Shown piece after piece: positions 1 through 9,423 of a stretch of 64,000 nucleotides of DNA (position 1 is its first letter; every line of letters starts with the position of its first letter). The DNA is from Nocardia jiangxiensis NBRC 101359. Lineage in GTDB: Bacteria > Actinomycetota > Actinomycetes > Mycobacteriales > Mycobacteriaceae. The translations under genes were made by a program, and so were the position numbers. The stretch covers positions 124,001-188,000 of the forward strand of contig NZ_BAGB01000062.1 of the NCBI RefSeq assembly GCF_000308615.1. Reading direction: 5' to 3'. Under the pieces are notes generated by a model. It was not told the origin of the DNA. It did no database searches and was given only the letters and a program-made list of their open reading frames with translations.

Positions 1-1
1 G

Positions 2-391
2 GGTGAGCTCGACATCGGTATCGGCGTCGCGCGCGGATCGGTGTTCGCCGGGGACGTCGGCACCGACACCCGCCTGGAATTCACCGTCATCGGCGACGCG
101 GTGAACGAAGCGTCCCGGCTGACCACCGAGGCCAAACATGTGCCACGGCGAATCCTGGTGAGCCAGAACGTCATCGAGGCGGCCTCGGGCAACGAGAGCG
201 CGTCGTGGGAACTGCACGAGACCATTCACCTGCGCGGGCGCAAACAACCGACCGACTGCTGGACCGATATCGCCGCGACCGTGCCGAGCGTCGGCCGGGA
301 GAAGGCGTCGGCTGCGGACGGCAACGGAGCCGGGCCCGACTCGGGGGATGCGGTGTCGGATGCCGCGGTGCAGGCCGTTCGTCCCGAATAG
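2..391 (+). CDS. Class III adenylate/guanylate cyclase, C-terminal part (5' end outside window)
   Basis: The reading frame is open from base 2 and stops with TAG at 389-391, so only about the last 129 codons are present. The visible segment GIGVARGSVFAGDVG followed by FTVIGDAVNEASRL is the second half of a class III nucleotidyl cyclase catalytic domain. The Asn and Arg of NEASRL correspond to the transition-state residues of the family. After about residue 90 the protein becomes a low-complexity tail rich in Ala, Gly and Asp with no recognised domain. These enzymes make cAMP or cGMP from ATP or GTP, usually as a dimer. The N-terminal domains (membrane, HAMP or sensor) cannot be judged. The identification is firm; substrate specificity is not visible. 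Confidence 0.85.
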   Translation, partial: GELDIGIGVARGSVFAGDVGTDTRLEFTVIGDAVNEASRLTTEAKHVPRRILVSQNVIEAASGNESASWELHETIHLRGRKQPTDCWTDIAATVPSVGREKASAADGNGAGPDSGDAVSDAAVQAVRPE

Positions 392-408
392 TCAGCGAAT
401 GCCGCGGC

Positions 409-1014
409 TCACGGGTGCCAGGTGATCCGACCGCCCTGGAAGTCCTGGGCCTTGCCACCGCGATAGTCGTATTCGTCGCTGGTCGGATAGCCGTAGCGGC
501 CCTTCTCCGCGCCGTTGCCCTGCCAGACCCCGGCGATGGAACCCCAGACCGCGTGCGCGCCGGTCTCCTCGGACCAGTAGATCACTCCGCCGGGGAACAT
601 GTTGTAGCGTCCGGCGCCGTCACTCCCGGCCTTGGACTCGTCCGAGAGCGGGAAGCCCAGCGGACTGCGCTCCCAGCCCATCGAGGCGTATTTGTCGCGA
701 ATGAGACCGCAGATGTTGTGCGCGTCGGTGCCGACGGACCAGTAGATCGAGCAGCCGCGCTCGAACACCTGGAATCTGCCGCCCTGGGCGGCCGACTCCG
801 GGGTGGTCGGATTGCCGAAGAAGCCCGTGCCGCCCGCGCGATCGTAGGCTTTCTCGATGGAGCCGCCGACGTCGAACGCCCCGATGTGCCGCGCCGCCGC
901 CGGGCCCGCGCCCGTTACAGTGGCAAATACCACGGCGGCGACGCCTGCGGTCAACGCCAGCGCAGCACGCCCGGCCGGGCGGTGCGAACGGTTCCTACGA
1001 GGCTGCATGGTCAC
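409..1014 (-). CDS. Exported LGFP-repeat protein
   Basis: About 200 residues, with a basic N-terminus and a hydrophobic stretch (AALALTAGVAAVVFATV) ending in an Ala-rich cleavage-like site, as in a Sec signal peptide. The mature part carries three LGFP-type repeats. Their signatures are GTGFFGNPTTPE, RSPLGFPLSDE and KGRYGYPTSDE, each followed by a G-G-x-I-x-W motif. LGFP repeats occur in actinobacterial cell-wall and mycolate-associated proteins and probably anchor proteins to the envelope. I chose the GTG at 1014 because GGGAG lies 5 bases upstream; ATG at 1008 is the alternative. A longer ATG version reaching 1146 would put 44 non-conserved residues before the signal peptide. No enzymatic domain is present. 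Confidence 0.8.
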   Translation of the reverse strand: MTMQPRRNRSHRPAGRAALALTAGVAAVVFATVTGAGPAAARHIGAFDVGGSIEKAYDRAGGTGFFGNPTTPESAAQGGRFQVFERGCSIYWSVGTDAHNICGLIRDKYASMGWERSPLGFPLSDESKAGSDGAGRYNMFPGGVIYWSEETGAHAVWGSIAGVWQGNGAEKGRYGYPTSDEYDYRGGKAQDFQGGRITWHP

Positions 1015-1188
1015 GTGAACTCCCTGTCCAAGCGGTCGATCCTGACCCCGGCGACCGCTTCCTGCACGCCATCCTGCAAGGACTTGACGCAGTCGGCAAG
1101 CCTGCCCCGCCGAACTGGTGAGACTTGATAGCCGGAAGCTATGCATGTCTCGCTGCCAGGGCTTTCTCGAGAATGGGGGGAGCGCTCG

Positions 1189-3288
<2,100 letters not shown>

Positions 3289-3628
3289 GAGTTCACCTTA
3301 CGGCCCATCCATGCGGACAGCCTCTGCTTCATCCACAGCTCCATACGCCAACAGATAGCGAACCGTTATACAGTGTTGCATCTGCACTTGATCTTGAAAT
3401 CCTTGGCGATCCGCTCGCCGTCCCACTCCACCTCAGCACCCGGCTTATCCGCTATTTACTTCCATATGAACAGGATTGGAGATGGTTCCGATCGCTCACC
3501 TCTTCCCAGGTCAGCGATTGATGCTTACACTATATAGCGGTACATAGAGCACAGTGCCGTTATGTAATGATCAAATGAGAATGACGGTGGCCGTCTCGGA
3601 TCACCCTCCCGTGATGTGCAGGTGAGCT
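3289..3628. other. AT-rich divergent intergenic region
   Basis: This 340-bp stretch separates the YyaL-type gene from the four-gene operon at 3629. Sample lines inside it (3361-3420 and 3541-3600) are about 50% A+T, compared with roughly a third in the flanking genes. It contains runs such as CACTATATAGCGGTACATAG but no open frame of convincing coding character and no clear -35/-10 pair at good spacing. It presumably holds promoters for both flanking transcripts and may mark the edge of acquired DNA. Confidence 0.5.
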
Positions 3629-4687
3629 ATGCGTGTCGACATGAGAGCCACATCGATCCGGCCCCCCGAATGGGACGACCTCGCAGCGGAAGTGTCCGAG
3701 TACACCGTGTCGATCCGCTGGCTCGAGACCATGGGGCCGCTACTGCCGGGTGAGCCCCGATGGCTGATCGCCTCGGTCGACGGACAGGCCCGAGTCGGAT
3801 TGCATGCCCGCTGGCTGGCTTCTCCCCCACCGGATGCCCGGTTCGACATCGCGGCCGTGCTGCGCGGCGACCTCCCGTCGCCGGAGCCGCGAACAGCTCC
3901 GGCCGCGGCACCGGATACCGCAGAGCTGTATCCGTCCGTACTGGTGACCCTGCCCGGATATTCCTGTGCGGCAGCGGGTTCCGGTGCCGCCGAACCGGCC
4001 CTGCTGCGGGAGACGCTGACCGCTCTGGACGCCTGGGCCTCGAGTCAGGGAGCGCGGTCGGTGTCGTTCCTGTACATCCCCGAGCGGCAGGAACCGCTGC
4101 GCCGGGCCCTGACCGAATTCGGTGCGACACAGGTGGAGCTGTACCCGACCTGCGTGCTGCCGATGACCTTCCGCAACATGGACGAATACCTGCAGCAACT
4201 GCCGCGCCCACGCCGCAAGGGCATCGGGCGGCTGCTGCGCCGCCTAGCCGAGCGGAACATGACAGTCGGTGAGGTCGAGCTGGCCGAGGTGCGCGACGAC
4301 GTGCTCGAACTGCGTCTCGAACTGCTGCGCAAGTACAACTCCGCCGCCGATCGCGCCACGCAGTCCGCGGCGCTGGATCGGATGCTCACGCACTACCGTC
4401 CCGAGGACATCGTGGTGACGGCGGTCCAGCGGGCCGGCCGGGTCGTCGGCTTCACGCACGGTCTGCGGAACGGAAACACGTTGCGGCAGTTGTGGTGCGG
4501 GCACCTGCCCGAGGCGTACGGCGCTTACTTCGTGACGTGCTTCTACGCACAGGTCCGTGCCGCGTTGGAGCGCGGCATCGAGCGCATCGACTACGGCACC
4601 CTCGAGTGGGCTCTGAAGACCGATCACGGCTCCGAACTGGAGCAGTTGGCCGGCTACACGTGGACGGTGACAGGCGATGGGCGGTAG
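3629..4687 (+). CDS. GNAT-superfamily acyltransferase-like protein (BioF2/FemAB type)
   Basis: 352 residues. The C-terminal half has the duplicated-GNAT look of the BioF2-like/peptidogalycan-synthesis family: LPRPRRKGIGRLLRRLAERN, then VVTAVQRAGRVVGFTHGL, then a late segment RIDYGTLEWALKTDHGSE. Such proteins transfer acyl or aminoacyl groups from CoA or tRNA donors. The N-terminal half is less recognisable. It starts at ATG 3629; a GTGAG lies very close upstream, so the exact start is only moderately supported. The stop overlaps the MFS gene by 11 bp, placing it first in an operon with an exporter, an ATP-grasp ligase and a radical SAM enzyme. Its likely role is acylation of a small metabolite, but no substrate can be read from the sequence. 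Confidence 0.65.
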   Translation: MRVDMRATSIRPPEWDDLAAEVSEYTVSIRWLETMGPLLPGEPRWLIASVDGQARVGLHARWLASPPPDARFDIAAVLRGDLPSPEPRTAPAAAPDTAELYPSVLVTLPGYSCAAAGSGAAEPALLRETLTALDAWASSQGARSVSFLYIPERQEPLRRALTEFGATQVELYPTCVLPMTFRNMDEYLQQLPRPRRKGIGRLLRRLAERNMTVGEVELAEVRDDVLELRLELLRKYNSAADRATQSAALDRMLTHYRPEDIVVTAVQRAGRVVGFTHGLRNGNTLRQLWCGHLPEAYGAYFVTCFYAQVRAALERGIERIDYGTLEWALKTDHGSELEQLAGYTWTVTGDGR

Positions 4688-5960
4688 CCGGCTGTTCCTT
4701 TGCGGCCAAGCGATCTCGCTGCTGGGCGACGGTCTGGCCGTGCTGGCGGTTCCGCTGCTGATGTTGCAGCTGACCGGCAGTCCGGTGCTGTCGGCACTGG
4801 CTGCCGCTCCGCGCGTGATCGGCTACCTGATCGGCGGACTGCCCGCGGGTCCGTTGGTGGATCGGGCCGACCCGTGGCGGATACTCCTCGCCGCCGATGC
4901 GGTGCGAATGGTTGTATTCCTGCTGCTGGCTGCCGCGGTGGCGGTGCACGGATGCCCGGTCGCGGCGATCCTCGCCCTCGCCTGCGTCGCCGGGGTGGCA
5001 GGGGTGTTCTTCGAGACCGCGCTGGCCGTCGCGGTGCGGGACCTGTACGCCGGACCACGGTTGCTGCGCGCCAACGGATTTCTGGAGACCTCCGGACAGC
5101 TTTCACTCGTGCTCGGTCCGGCAGCGGTGGGTGTGCTGGTGGCAGCGGAAGGCCAGGAGGCGGCGCTGCTGACGAACGCCGGGACCTTCGCGGTGTCGCT
5201 GATCACCGTGTGGCGAACCTACCGGCAGCTGCCGGACACCGAATTCACCGGTACCGCCGAAACTTCCGACTCGAAGCGCCCAGCGGCCCTCGGCGCGGGA
5301 GTTCTCGGATCCGTCGGCTCCGAGTTCTGGACCGGACTGCGGTATCTGGTGACGTCGTCGGTCGTCGCGGCCATCACGCTGTTGCAGGCGGTGACCGCCC
5401 TCGGTCTCGGGGCCGAAACGTTGATTCCGTTCTTCGCCCGCGAACGTCTCGGTGCATCCGCCGTCCTGGTGGGCCTCGCGGTCGCCGGAGGCGGACTCGG
5501 CGGCGCACTCGGTGCGCTCATCGCGGCCGCCGTCGGGCCGCGCCGATCACCGATTTTGTTGTGCCTGACGGGCATGCTGCTCACCGCCGTCGGGTTGGCG
5601 CTGGCGGGGCTCGCGCCCGGCGTGCTGTGGCTGGCCGTCGCCAACGCGCTGCTGGCGGGGGCCAGCATGGTCGTGGTCGTCGTGGTCCGCACCCTGCGAC
5701 AGCAGGTGGTGCCGCGCGAGTTGCTCGGCCGGGTCACCAGCACGGCTCGATCGCTCGTACTCGCCGCCGCGGCGGCGGGCACGCTGCTCACCGGACTACT
5801 CACCCGGCTCGACGGCGACGATCCCCGTCCGGTGTTCCTCGGCGCCGCAGTGTTCGTCGCGGTGTCCACCGCATCGGTGTGGGTGGGTGTGCTCGGCCGT
5901 ACCGCTCGCCGACTCGACGTGTTCGACAGGAGTAACCAATGCGCCCCCACGTCCTCGTGA
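4677..5960 (+). CDS. MFS exporter (EntS/MFS_3-like)
   Basis: 427 residues with about 12 hydrophobic segments. It begins GSRLFLCGQAISLLGDGL and has LIGGLPAGPLVDRADPW in the loop 2-3 position, characteristic of MFS drug or siderophore exporters related to EntS. It starts inside the end of the GNAT gene (11-bp overlap) and runs 22 bp into the ATP-grasp gene, so translation of all three is probably coupled. The context suggests it exports the product of this operon or confers resistance to it. The C-terminal 15 residues are hydrophilic and overlap the ribosome-binding site of the next gene. Confidence 0.85.
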   Translation: MGGSRLFLCGQAISLLGDGLAVLAVPLLMLQLTGSPVLSALAAAPRVIGYLIGGLPAGPLVDRADPWRILLAADAVRMVVFLLLAAAVAVHGCPVAAILALACVAGVAGVFFETALAVAVRDLYAGPRLLRANGFLETSGQLSLVLGPAAVGVLVAAEGQEAALLTNAGTFAVSLITVWRTYRQLPDTEFTGTAETSDSKRPAALGAGVLGSVGSEFWTGLRYLVTSSVVAAITLLQAVTALGLGAETLIPFFARERLGASAVLVGLAVAGGGLGGALGALIAAAVGPRRSPILLCLTGMLLTAVGLALAGLAPGVLWLAVANALLAGASMVVVVVVRTLRQQVVPRELLGRVTSTARSLVLAAAAAGTLLTGLLTRLDGDDPRPVFLGAAVFVAVSTASVWVGVLGRTARRLDVFDRSNQCAPTSS

Positions 5961-7159
5961 TTCACCGTTCACGCGGTCCCATCGCGCCGTATCTCGAAGC
6001 CATCGATCACGACGCCCACGAGGTGACCTATGTATGCGCCGCACAGGTTCTGCACCGCATCCCGCAGCATGCGGCGGCCGAGGTCGTGGTCTTCGACGGC
6101 GTCGAACCGGTGGACGACGCGGTCCGCGGGCTCGCCCGCCGTCACGGTGTGCCCGAGCGCATCGTCGCGATCAGTGAGACCGACCTGCTGCGGGCCGCGC
6201 ACCTGCGGTCGGAGTTCGGCATCGCCGGGGACCCGCCCGCGCACGCACTGCCGTTCCGGGACAAGCTGGTGATGTACGAGCGGGCCGCGGCGGCCGGGGT
6301 CGCGGTACCGGTATTCGCCGACGCACCCGACGCCGCGGCGATCTCGGCGTTCGCCCGGCGATCCGGGTTCCCGGTGCTCGTCAAACCCAGGCTGGGCCTC
6401 GGCAGCCGCGACATCGTCACGCTGTCGGGTGCCGCCGACCTCGCCGATCTGCCCGATCTGCGCAGCGAACCCTTTCTCGTCCAACGCTTCTGCCCCGACG
6501 AGACCGGCTCGGTCGACGGCGTCTGGACCGGTACCGAACTCGGGCCGTGGCGCGGTTCGCGGTACATCCACAGCTGCCTGGACTTCGCCACCGGCGAGAA
6601 CAGCTGGGGGACAGTCGAAATCGATGATCCGGCACTCGACGAGCAACTGGCGTCGTTCGCGAGCAAGGTACTCACGGCGTTGAGCGCGGGTGTGCCGACG
6701 GTATTCCACCTCGAACTCTTCCTGGGTCCGGCCGACGCGCCACGTCTGCAATTGCTGGAGATCGCCGGACGGATGCCCGGCGCCGAAGCCACCCATCTCT
6801 GGCGCGAGGTACACGGCTACGACCTGGTCGGCGCGGCGCTGGACATCCAGATGGGCCGCGCCCCGGACACCCGGCCGCTGCGGGCGGGTCGGGTCGCCGG
6901 GCAGCTGCTGGTACGCCCTCCCGTGCCGCCACCGTGTGTCGTGACGGCCACACGCCTCGACGTCGCGCCGGACCACGCGCCCTACCGCCATGCGATCCCG
7001 GCCGTCGGCGAGGTCATCACCGAAACGGCCGGATACGTCGGCATCGGCGCAAGCTTCCGGTTCCGCGCAGACACCTCGCAGGCCGTCACCGAGTCCATCC
7101 GACACACCCTGTCCGGGTTCCGAATGGACTGTGCCACCGCCGAATTCGAGAGAATATGA
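5939..7159 (+). CDS. ATP-grasp ligase
   Basis: 406 residues. The central ATP-grasp fold is visible: the lysine strand FPVLVKPRLGLGSRDI near residue 145, an acidic hinge segment FLVQRFCPDETGSVDGVW, and the metal-binding end LELFLGPADAPRLQLLEIAGRMPG, with Glu and an Arg-rich turn as in carboxylate-amine ligases. ATP-grasp enzymes of this kind activate a carboxylate as an acyl phosphate and join it to an amine. The start at ATG 5939 is well supported by AGGAG six bases upstream. It overlaps the preceding MFS gene by 22 bp, and its stop (TGA 7157-7159) overlaps the radical SAM start. I infer amide or peptide bond formation in a small-molecule pathway; the substrates are unknown. Confidence 0.85.
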   Translation: MRPHVLVIHRSRGPIAPYLEAIDHDAHEVTYVCAAQVLHRIPQHAAAEVVVFDGVEPVDDAVRGLARRHGVPERIVAISETDLLRAAHLRSEFGIAGDPPAHALPFRDKLVMYERAAAAGVAVPVFADAPDAAAISAFARRSGFPVLVKPRLGLGSRDIVTLSGAADLADLPDLRSEPFLVQRFCPDETGSVDGVWTGTELGPWRGSRYIHSCLDFATGENSWGTVEIDDPALDEQLASFASKVLTALSAGVPTVFHLELFLGPADAPRLQLLEIAGRMPGAEATHLWREVHGYDLVGAALDIQMGRAPDTRPLRAGRVAGQLLVRPPVPPPCVVTATRLDVAPDHAPYRHAIPAVGEVITETAGYVGIGASFRFRADTSQAVTESIRHTLSGFRMDCATAEFERI

Positions 7160-8451
7160 CCATGAAACTCTTCACCGGCGACCGGCTGGCGGGATTGGCC
7201 CGACACCGCGGGCTGCCCGAGGATTACCTGCGGGACCTTCGAGTCGTGTCCGCCGTGTTGCCCTTCCGGGTCAACAACTATGTCGCCGACGAACTCATCG
7301 ACTGGTCCGCCGTACCCGACGATCCGATTTTCCGGCTGACCTTCCCGCATCGGGACATGTTGCCGCCCGGTGTATTCACCGCCGTCGCGGAGCTGCTGGA
7401 CGCCGGAGCCTCCCGTGAGGTACTCGCCAAGGCCGCAGCAGCGGCACGACACGCACTGAATCCGCATCCCGGCGGTCAACTCGAGGAGAACGTGCCGATG
7501 CTGGACGGACATCCGGTTCTCGGCCTGCAGCACAAATACCGGGAGACGGTGCTGGTGTTCCCGTCGCAGGGGCAGACCTGCCACGCCTATTGCGGATATT
7601 GCTTCAGGTGGGCGCAATTCGTCGGGTCGGAGACCCGCCAGGCGCTGTCGGACCCGCACCGCATGACCGGATACCTGCGCGAGCATCCGGAGGCGACGGA
7701 CCTGCTGTTCACCGGCGGCGACCCGATGATCATGCGTACCAACGTATTACGCCGCTGGGTGGAACCGTTCCTCGCGGCCGATCTCGAGCACGTCGCAACC
7801 CTGCGGTTCGGGACCAAATCGCTATCGTATTGGCCGGCGCGCTTCACCGAGGACCCCGATGCGGACGACCTGCTGCGACTGCTGGAGCAGTGCGTCGCGG
7901 CAGGCAGACACGTGGCGGTGATGGCCCACTTCTCCCATCCGCGGGAACTGCAGACCACGGCGGTACAGCAGGCCATCGCCCGGGTGCGGGACACCGGCGC
8001 GGTGATCCGGGCGCAAGCTCCGCTGGTCGCGCACGTCAACGACGACGCCGAGACCTGGGCACAGCTGTGGCAGCGATCCGTGGCGGCCGGGATCATTCCG
8101 TACTACATGTTCGTCGAGCGGGATACCGGCGCGCGCAGCTACTTCGAGGTGCCGCTGGCACGAGCCCTGCGTATTTACGTGGATGCGGTCTCCCGCGTCT
8201 CGGGGCTGGCCCGCACCGCCCGCGGCCCGGTGATGTCGACCCATATCGGCAAGATCGTCCTGGACGGCGCACCGATCGTGCACGGCGAGCAGGTCTTCGC
8301 GCTGCGCATGCTCCAAGCGCGCAACCCCGAACTGGTCGGCCGGCAGTTCTTCGCACGGTACGACCAGGGCGCACACTGGTTCGACGATCTCGAGCCCGCG
8401 CTCGGTAGCGAGATCCCCGGCCGCACGGTTGTTCCGGTGGCAGTCGCCTGA
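7156..8451 (+). CDS. KamA-like radical SAM protein (lysine 2,3-aminomutase family)
   Basis: 431 residues. The cluster motif CHAYCGYC puts Cys142, Cys146 and Cys149 in the CxxxCxxC pattern, preceded by HKYRETVLVFPSQGQ and followed by FTGGDPMIM, the SAM-binding GGE-like turn. The arrangement and flanks (LNPHPGGQLEEN, HPVLGLQHKY) match the lysine 2,3-aminomutase/EpmB family, whose members use PLP and SAM to move an amino group from the alpha to the beta carbon. A late segment THIGKIVLDG may hold the PLP lysine. I see no cysteine-rich zinc tail of the classical KamA type. ATG 7156 overlaps the ATP-grasp stop (ATGA); ATG 7162 is an in-frame alternative. I infer that it produces a beta-amino acid for the adjacent ligase. 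Confidence 0.82.
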   Translation: MTMKLFTGDRLAGLARHRGLPEDYLRDLRVVSAVLPFRVNNYVADELIDWSAVPDDPIFRLTFPHRDMLPPGVFTAVAELLDAGASREVLAKAAAAARHALNPHPGGQLEENVPMLDGHPVLGLQHKYRETVLVFPSQGQTCHAYCGYCFRWAQFVGSETRQALSDPHRMTGYLREHPEATDLLFTGGDPMIMRTNVLRRWVEPFLAADLEHVATLRFGTKSLSYWPARFTEDPDADDLLRLLEQCVAAGRHVAVMAHFSHPRELQTTAVQQAIARVRDTGAVIRAQAPLVAHVNDDAETWAQLWQRSVAAGIIPYYMFVERDTGARSYFEVPLARALRIYVDAVSRVSGLARTARGPVMSTHIGKIVLDGAPIVHGEQVFALRMLQARNPELVGRQFFARYDQGAHWFDDLEPALGSEIPGRTVVPVAVA

Positions 8452-8629
8452 GTCCTGCCGGATCCAGCAAATCGCCCGTCTGTGCACCGGCCGCCGGAAG
8501 GCGTGCATGCCGCAGCGCCGCCTCCACCGCACTGCGATATTCGACCACGTCGAGGGCCGGGTCCGGGCGTGTCGCACGAATCTCGCGTGGACGACCGCGC
8601 CCACGGAGTCGTCTGGAAGAGTGGTGACG

Positions 8630-9259
8630 ATGGAGGAACAGCGTTGGCGTGCGCGGTGGTTGATGCGTGGAACGCTCGGCGCGGGGGTGGTGCCGATGCT
8701 GATCGCTGCGGCGGCGAACGCTCTGTTGCGGATCTTGTCGGCCGGACATCGGTTCACCGTGTCGACCGTGCCGTGGGCGCCGGTGGCGATCGTGCCGGGG
8801 GCGAAGATCGGGCCGGACGGGCTGCCGATGACGTATCTGCGCGGGCGGCTCGACATCGCCGTCGAACTGCTCGCGGCGGGCAAGGTCGACGAGGTGCTGA
8901 TCTCCGGTGATGCGCAGGGACGCTCCGGTGACGAAATCGCTTCGATGCGAAGCTATCTGATCGATCACGGCGTCGACCCGGCCCGGATACGCGACGATGG
9001 CGAGGGCCTGTCCACCCGCGCGACCTGCGAACGAGCCCACGACCTGTTCGGTATCGACCGCGCGATCATCGTCACCCAGCACCAGCACCTACCGCGAGCG
9101 GTCGCCCTCGGCCGCGGTGCGGGCATCGATGCCGACGGTGTGGACGCCTACCGCGAATGCACTCGAAATACGCTGCTGCGCAACACTGTTCGAGAATGGC
9201 TCGCCGCCCCGAAAGCGGTTGCAGCACTGATCGTTTCGAGTCGGAACCGCAAAGGGTAA
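8630..9259 (+). CDS. DUF218 (YdcF/SanA-like) membrane-anchored protein
   Basis: 209 residues. An N-terminal hydrophobic helix (LMRGTLGAGVVPMLIAAAANALL) is followed by the DUF218 fold: PVAIVPGAKIGPDGLP, LRGRLDIAVELLAAGKVDEVLISGD, and RIRDDGEGLSTRATCERA. SanA and YdcF homologues affect envelope integrity and vancomycin sensitivity; the biochemical activity is unclear. GTG codons at 8621 and 8624 are in-frame alternatives, and GGAAGA lies just before them, so the true start could be a few codons earlier. It is apparently monocistronic, between the radical SAM operon and the iron-box promoter. Confidence 0.8.
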   Translation: MEEQRWRARWLMRGTLGAGVVPMLIAAAANALLRILSAGHRFTVSTVPWAPVAIVPGAKIGPDGLPMTYLRGRLDIAVELLAAGKVDEVLISGDAQGRSGDEIASMRSYLIDHGVDPARIRDDGEGLSTRATCERAHDLFGIDRAIIVTQHQHLPRAVALGRGAGIDADGVDAYRECTRNTLLRNTVREWLAAPKAVAALIVSSRNRKG

Positions 9260-9315
9260 GAGCCGACGCGACCCTGACGACATCCGCCCCGGATACGCCT
9301 ACCGACGACCGGCTA

Positions 9316-9348
9316 TTGACAAGTTATTATTAGGTTAGGCTATCTTGC
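9316..9348 (+). promoter_or_regulatory. Promoter with overlapping IdeR-like iron box
   Basis: TTAGGTTAGGCTATCTTGC at 9330-9348 matches the mycobacterial IdeR consensus TTAGGTTAGGCTAACCTAA at 15 of 19 positions, with the whole left half perfect. TTGACA at 9316-9321 and TATCTT at 9341-9346 (19-bp spacer) form a plausible promoter, so IdeR-Fe2+ binding would cover the spacer and -10. This predicts iron repression of the PepSY gene that starts 75 bp downstream. Confidence 0.7.
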
Positions 9349-9423
9349 TGATGGAGGTGGCGCAGCGCCGGACATCGACGGCCGGGCATTCCGCCGAGCC
9401 GAGCGCAGTGGAGGGGGTACCGG

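Noticed and set aside
205..1128. 307-codon plus-strand frame opposite the LGFP protein
   Set aside because: Antisense to a protein with clear signal peptide and repeats; no coding character of its own.
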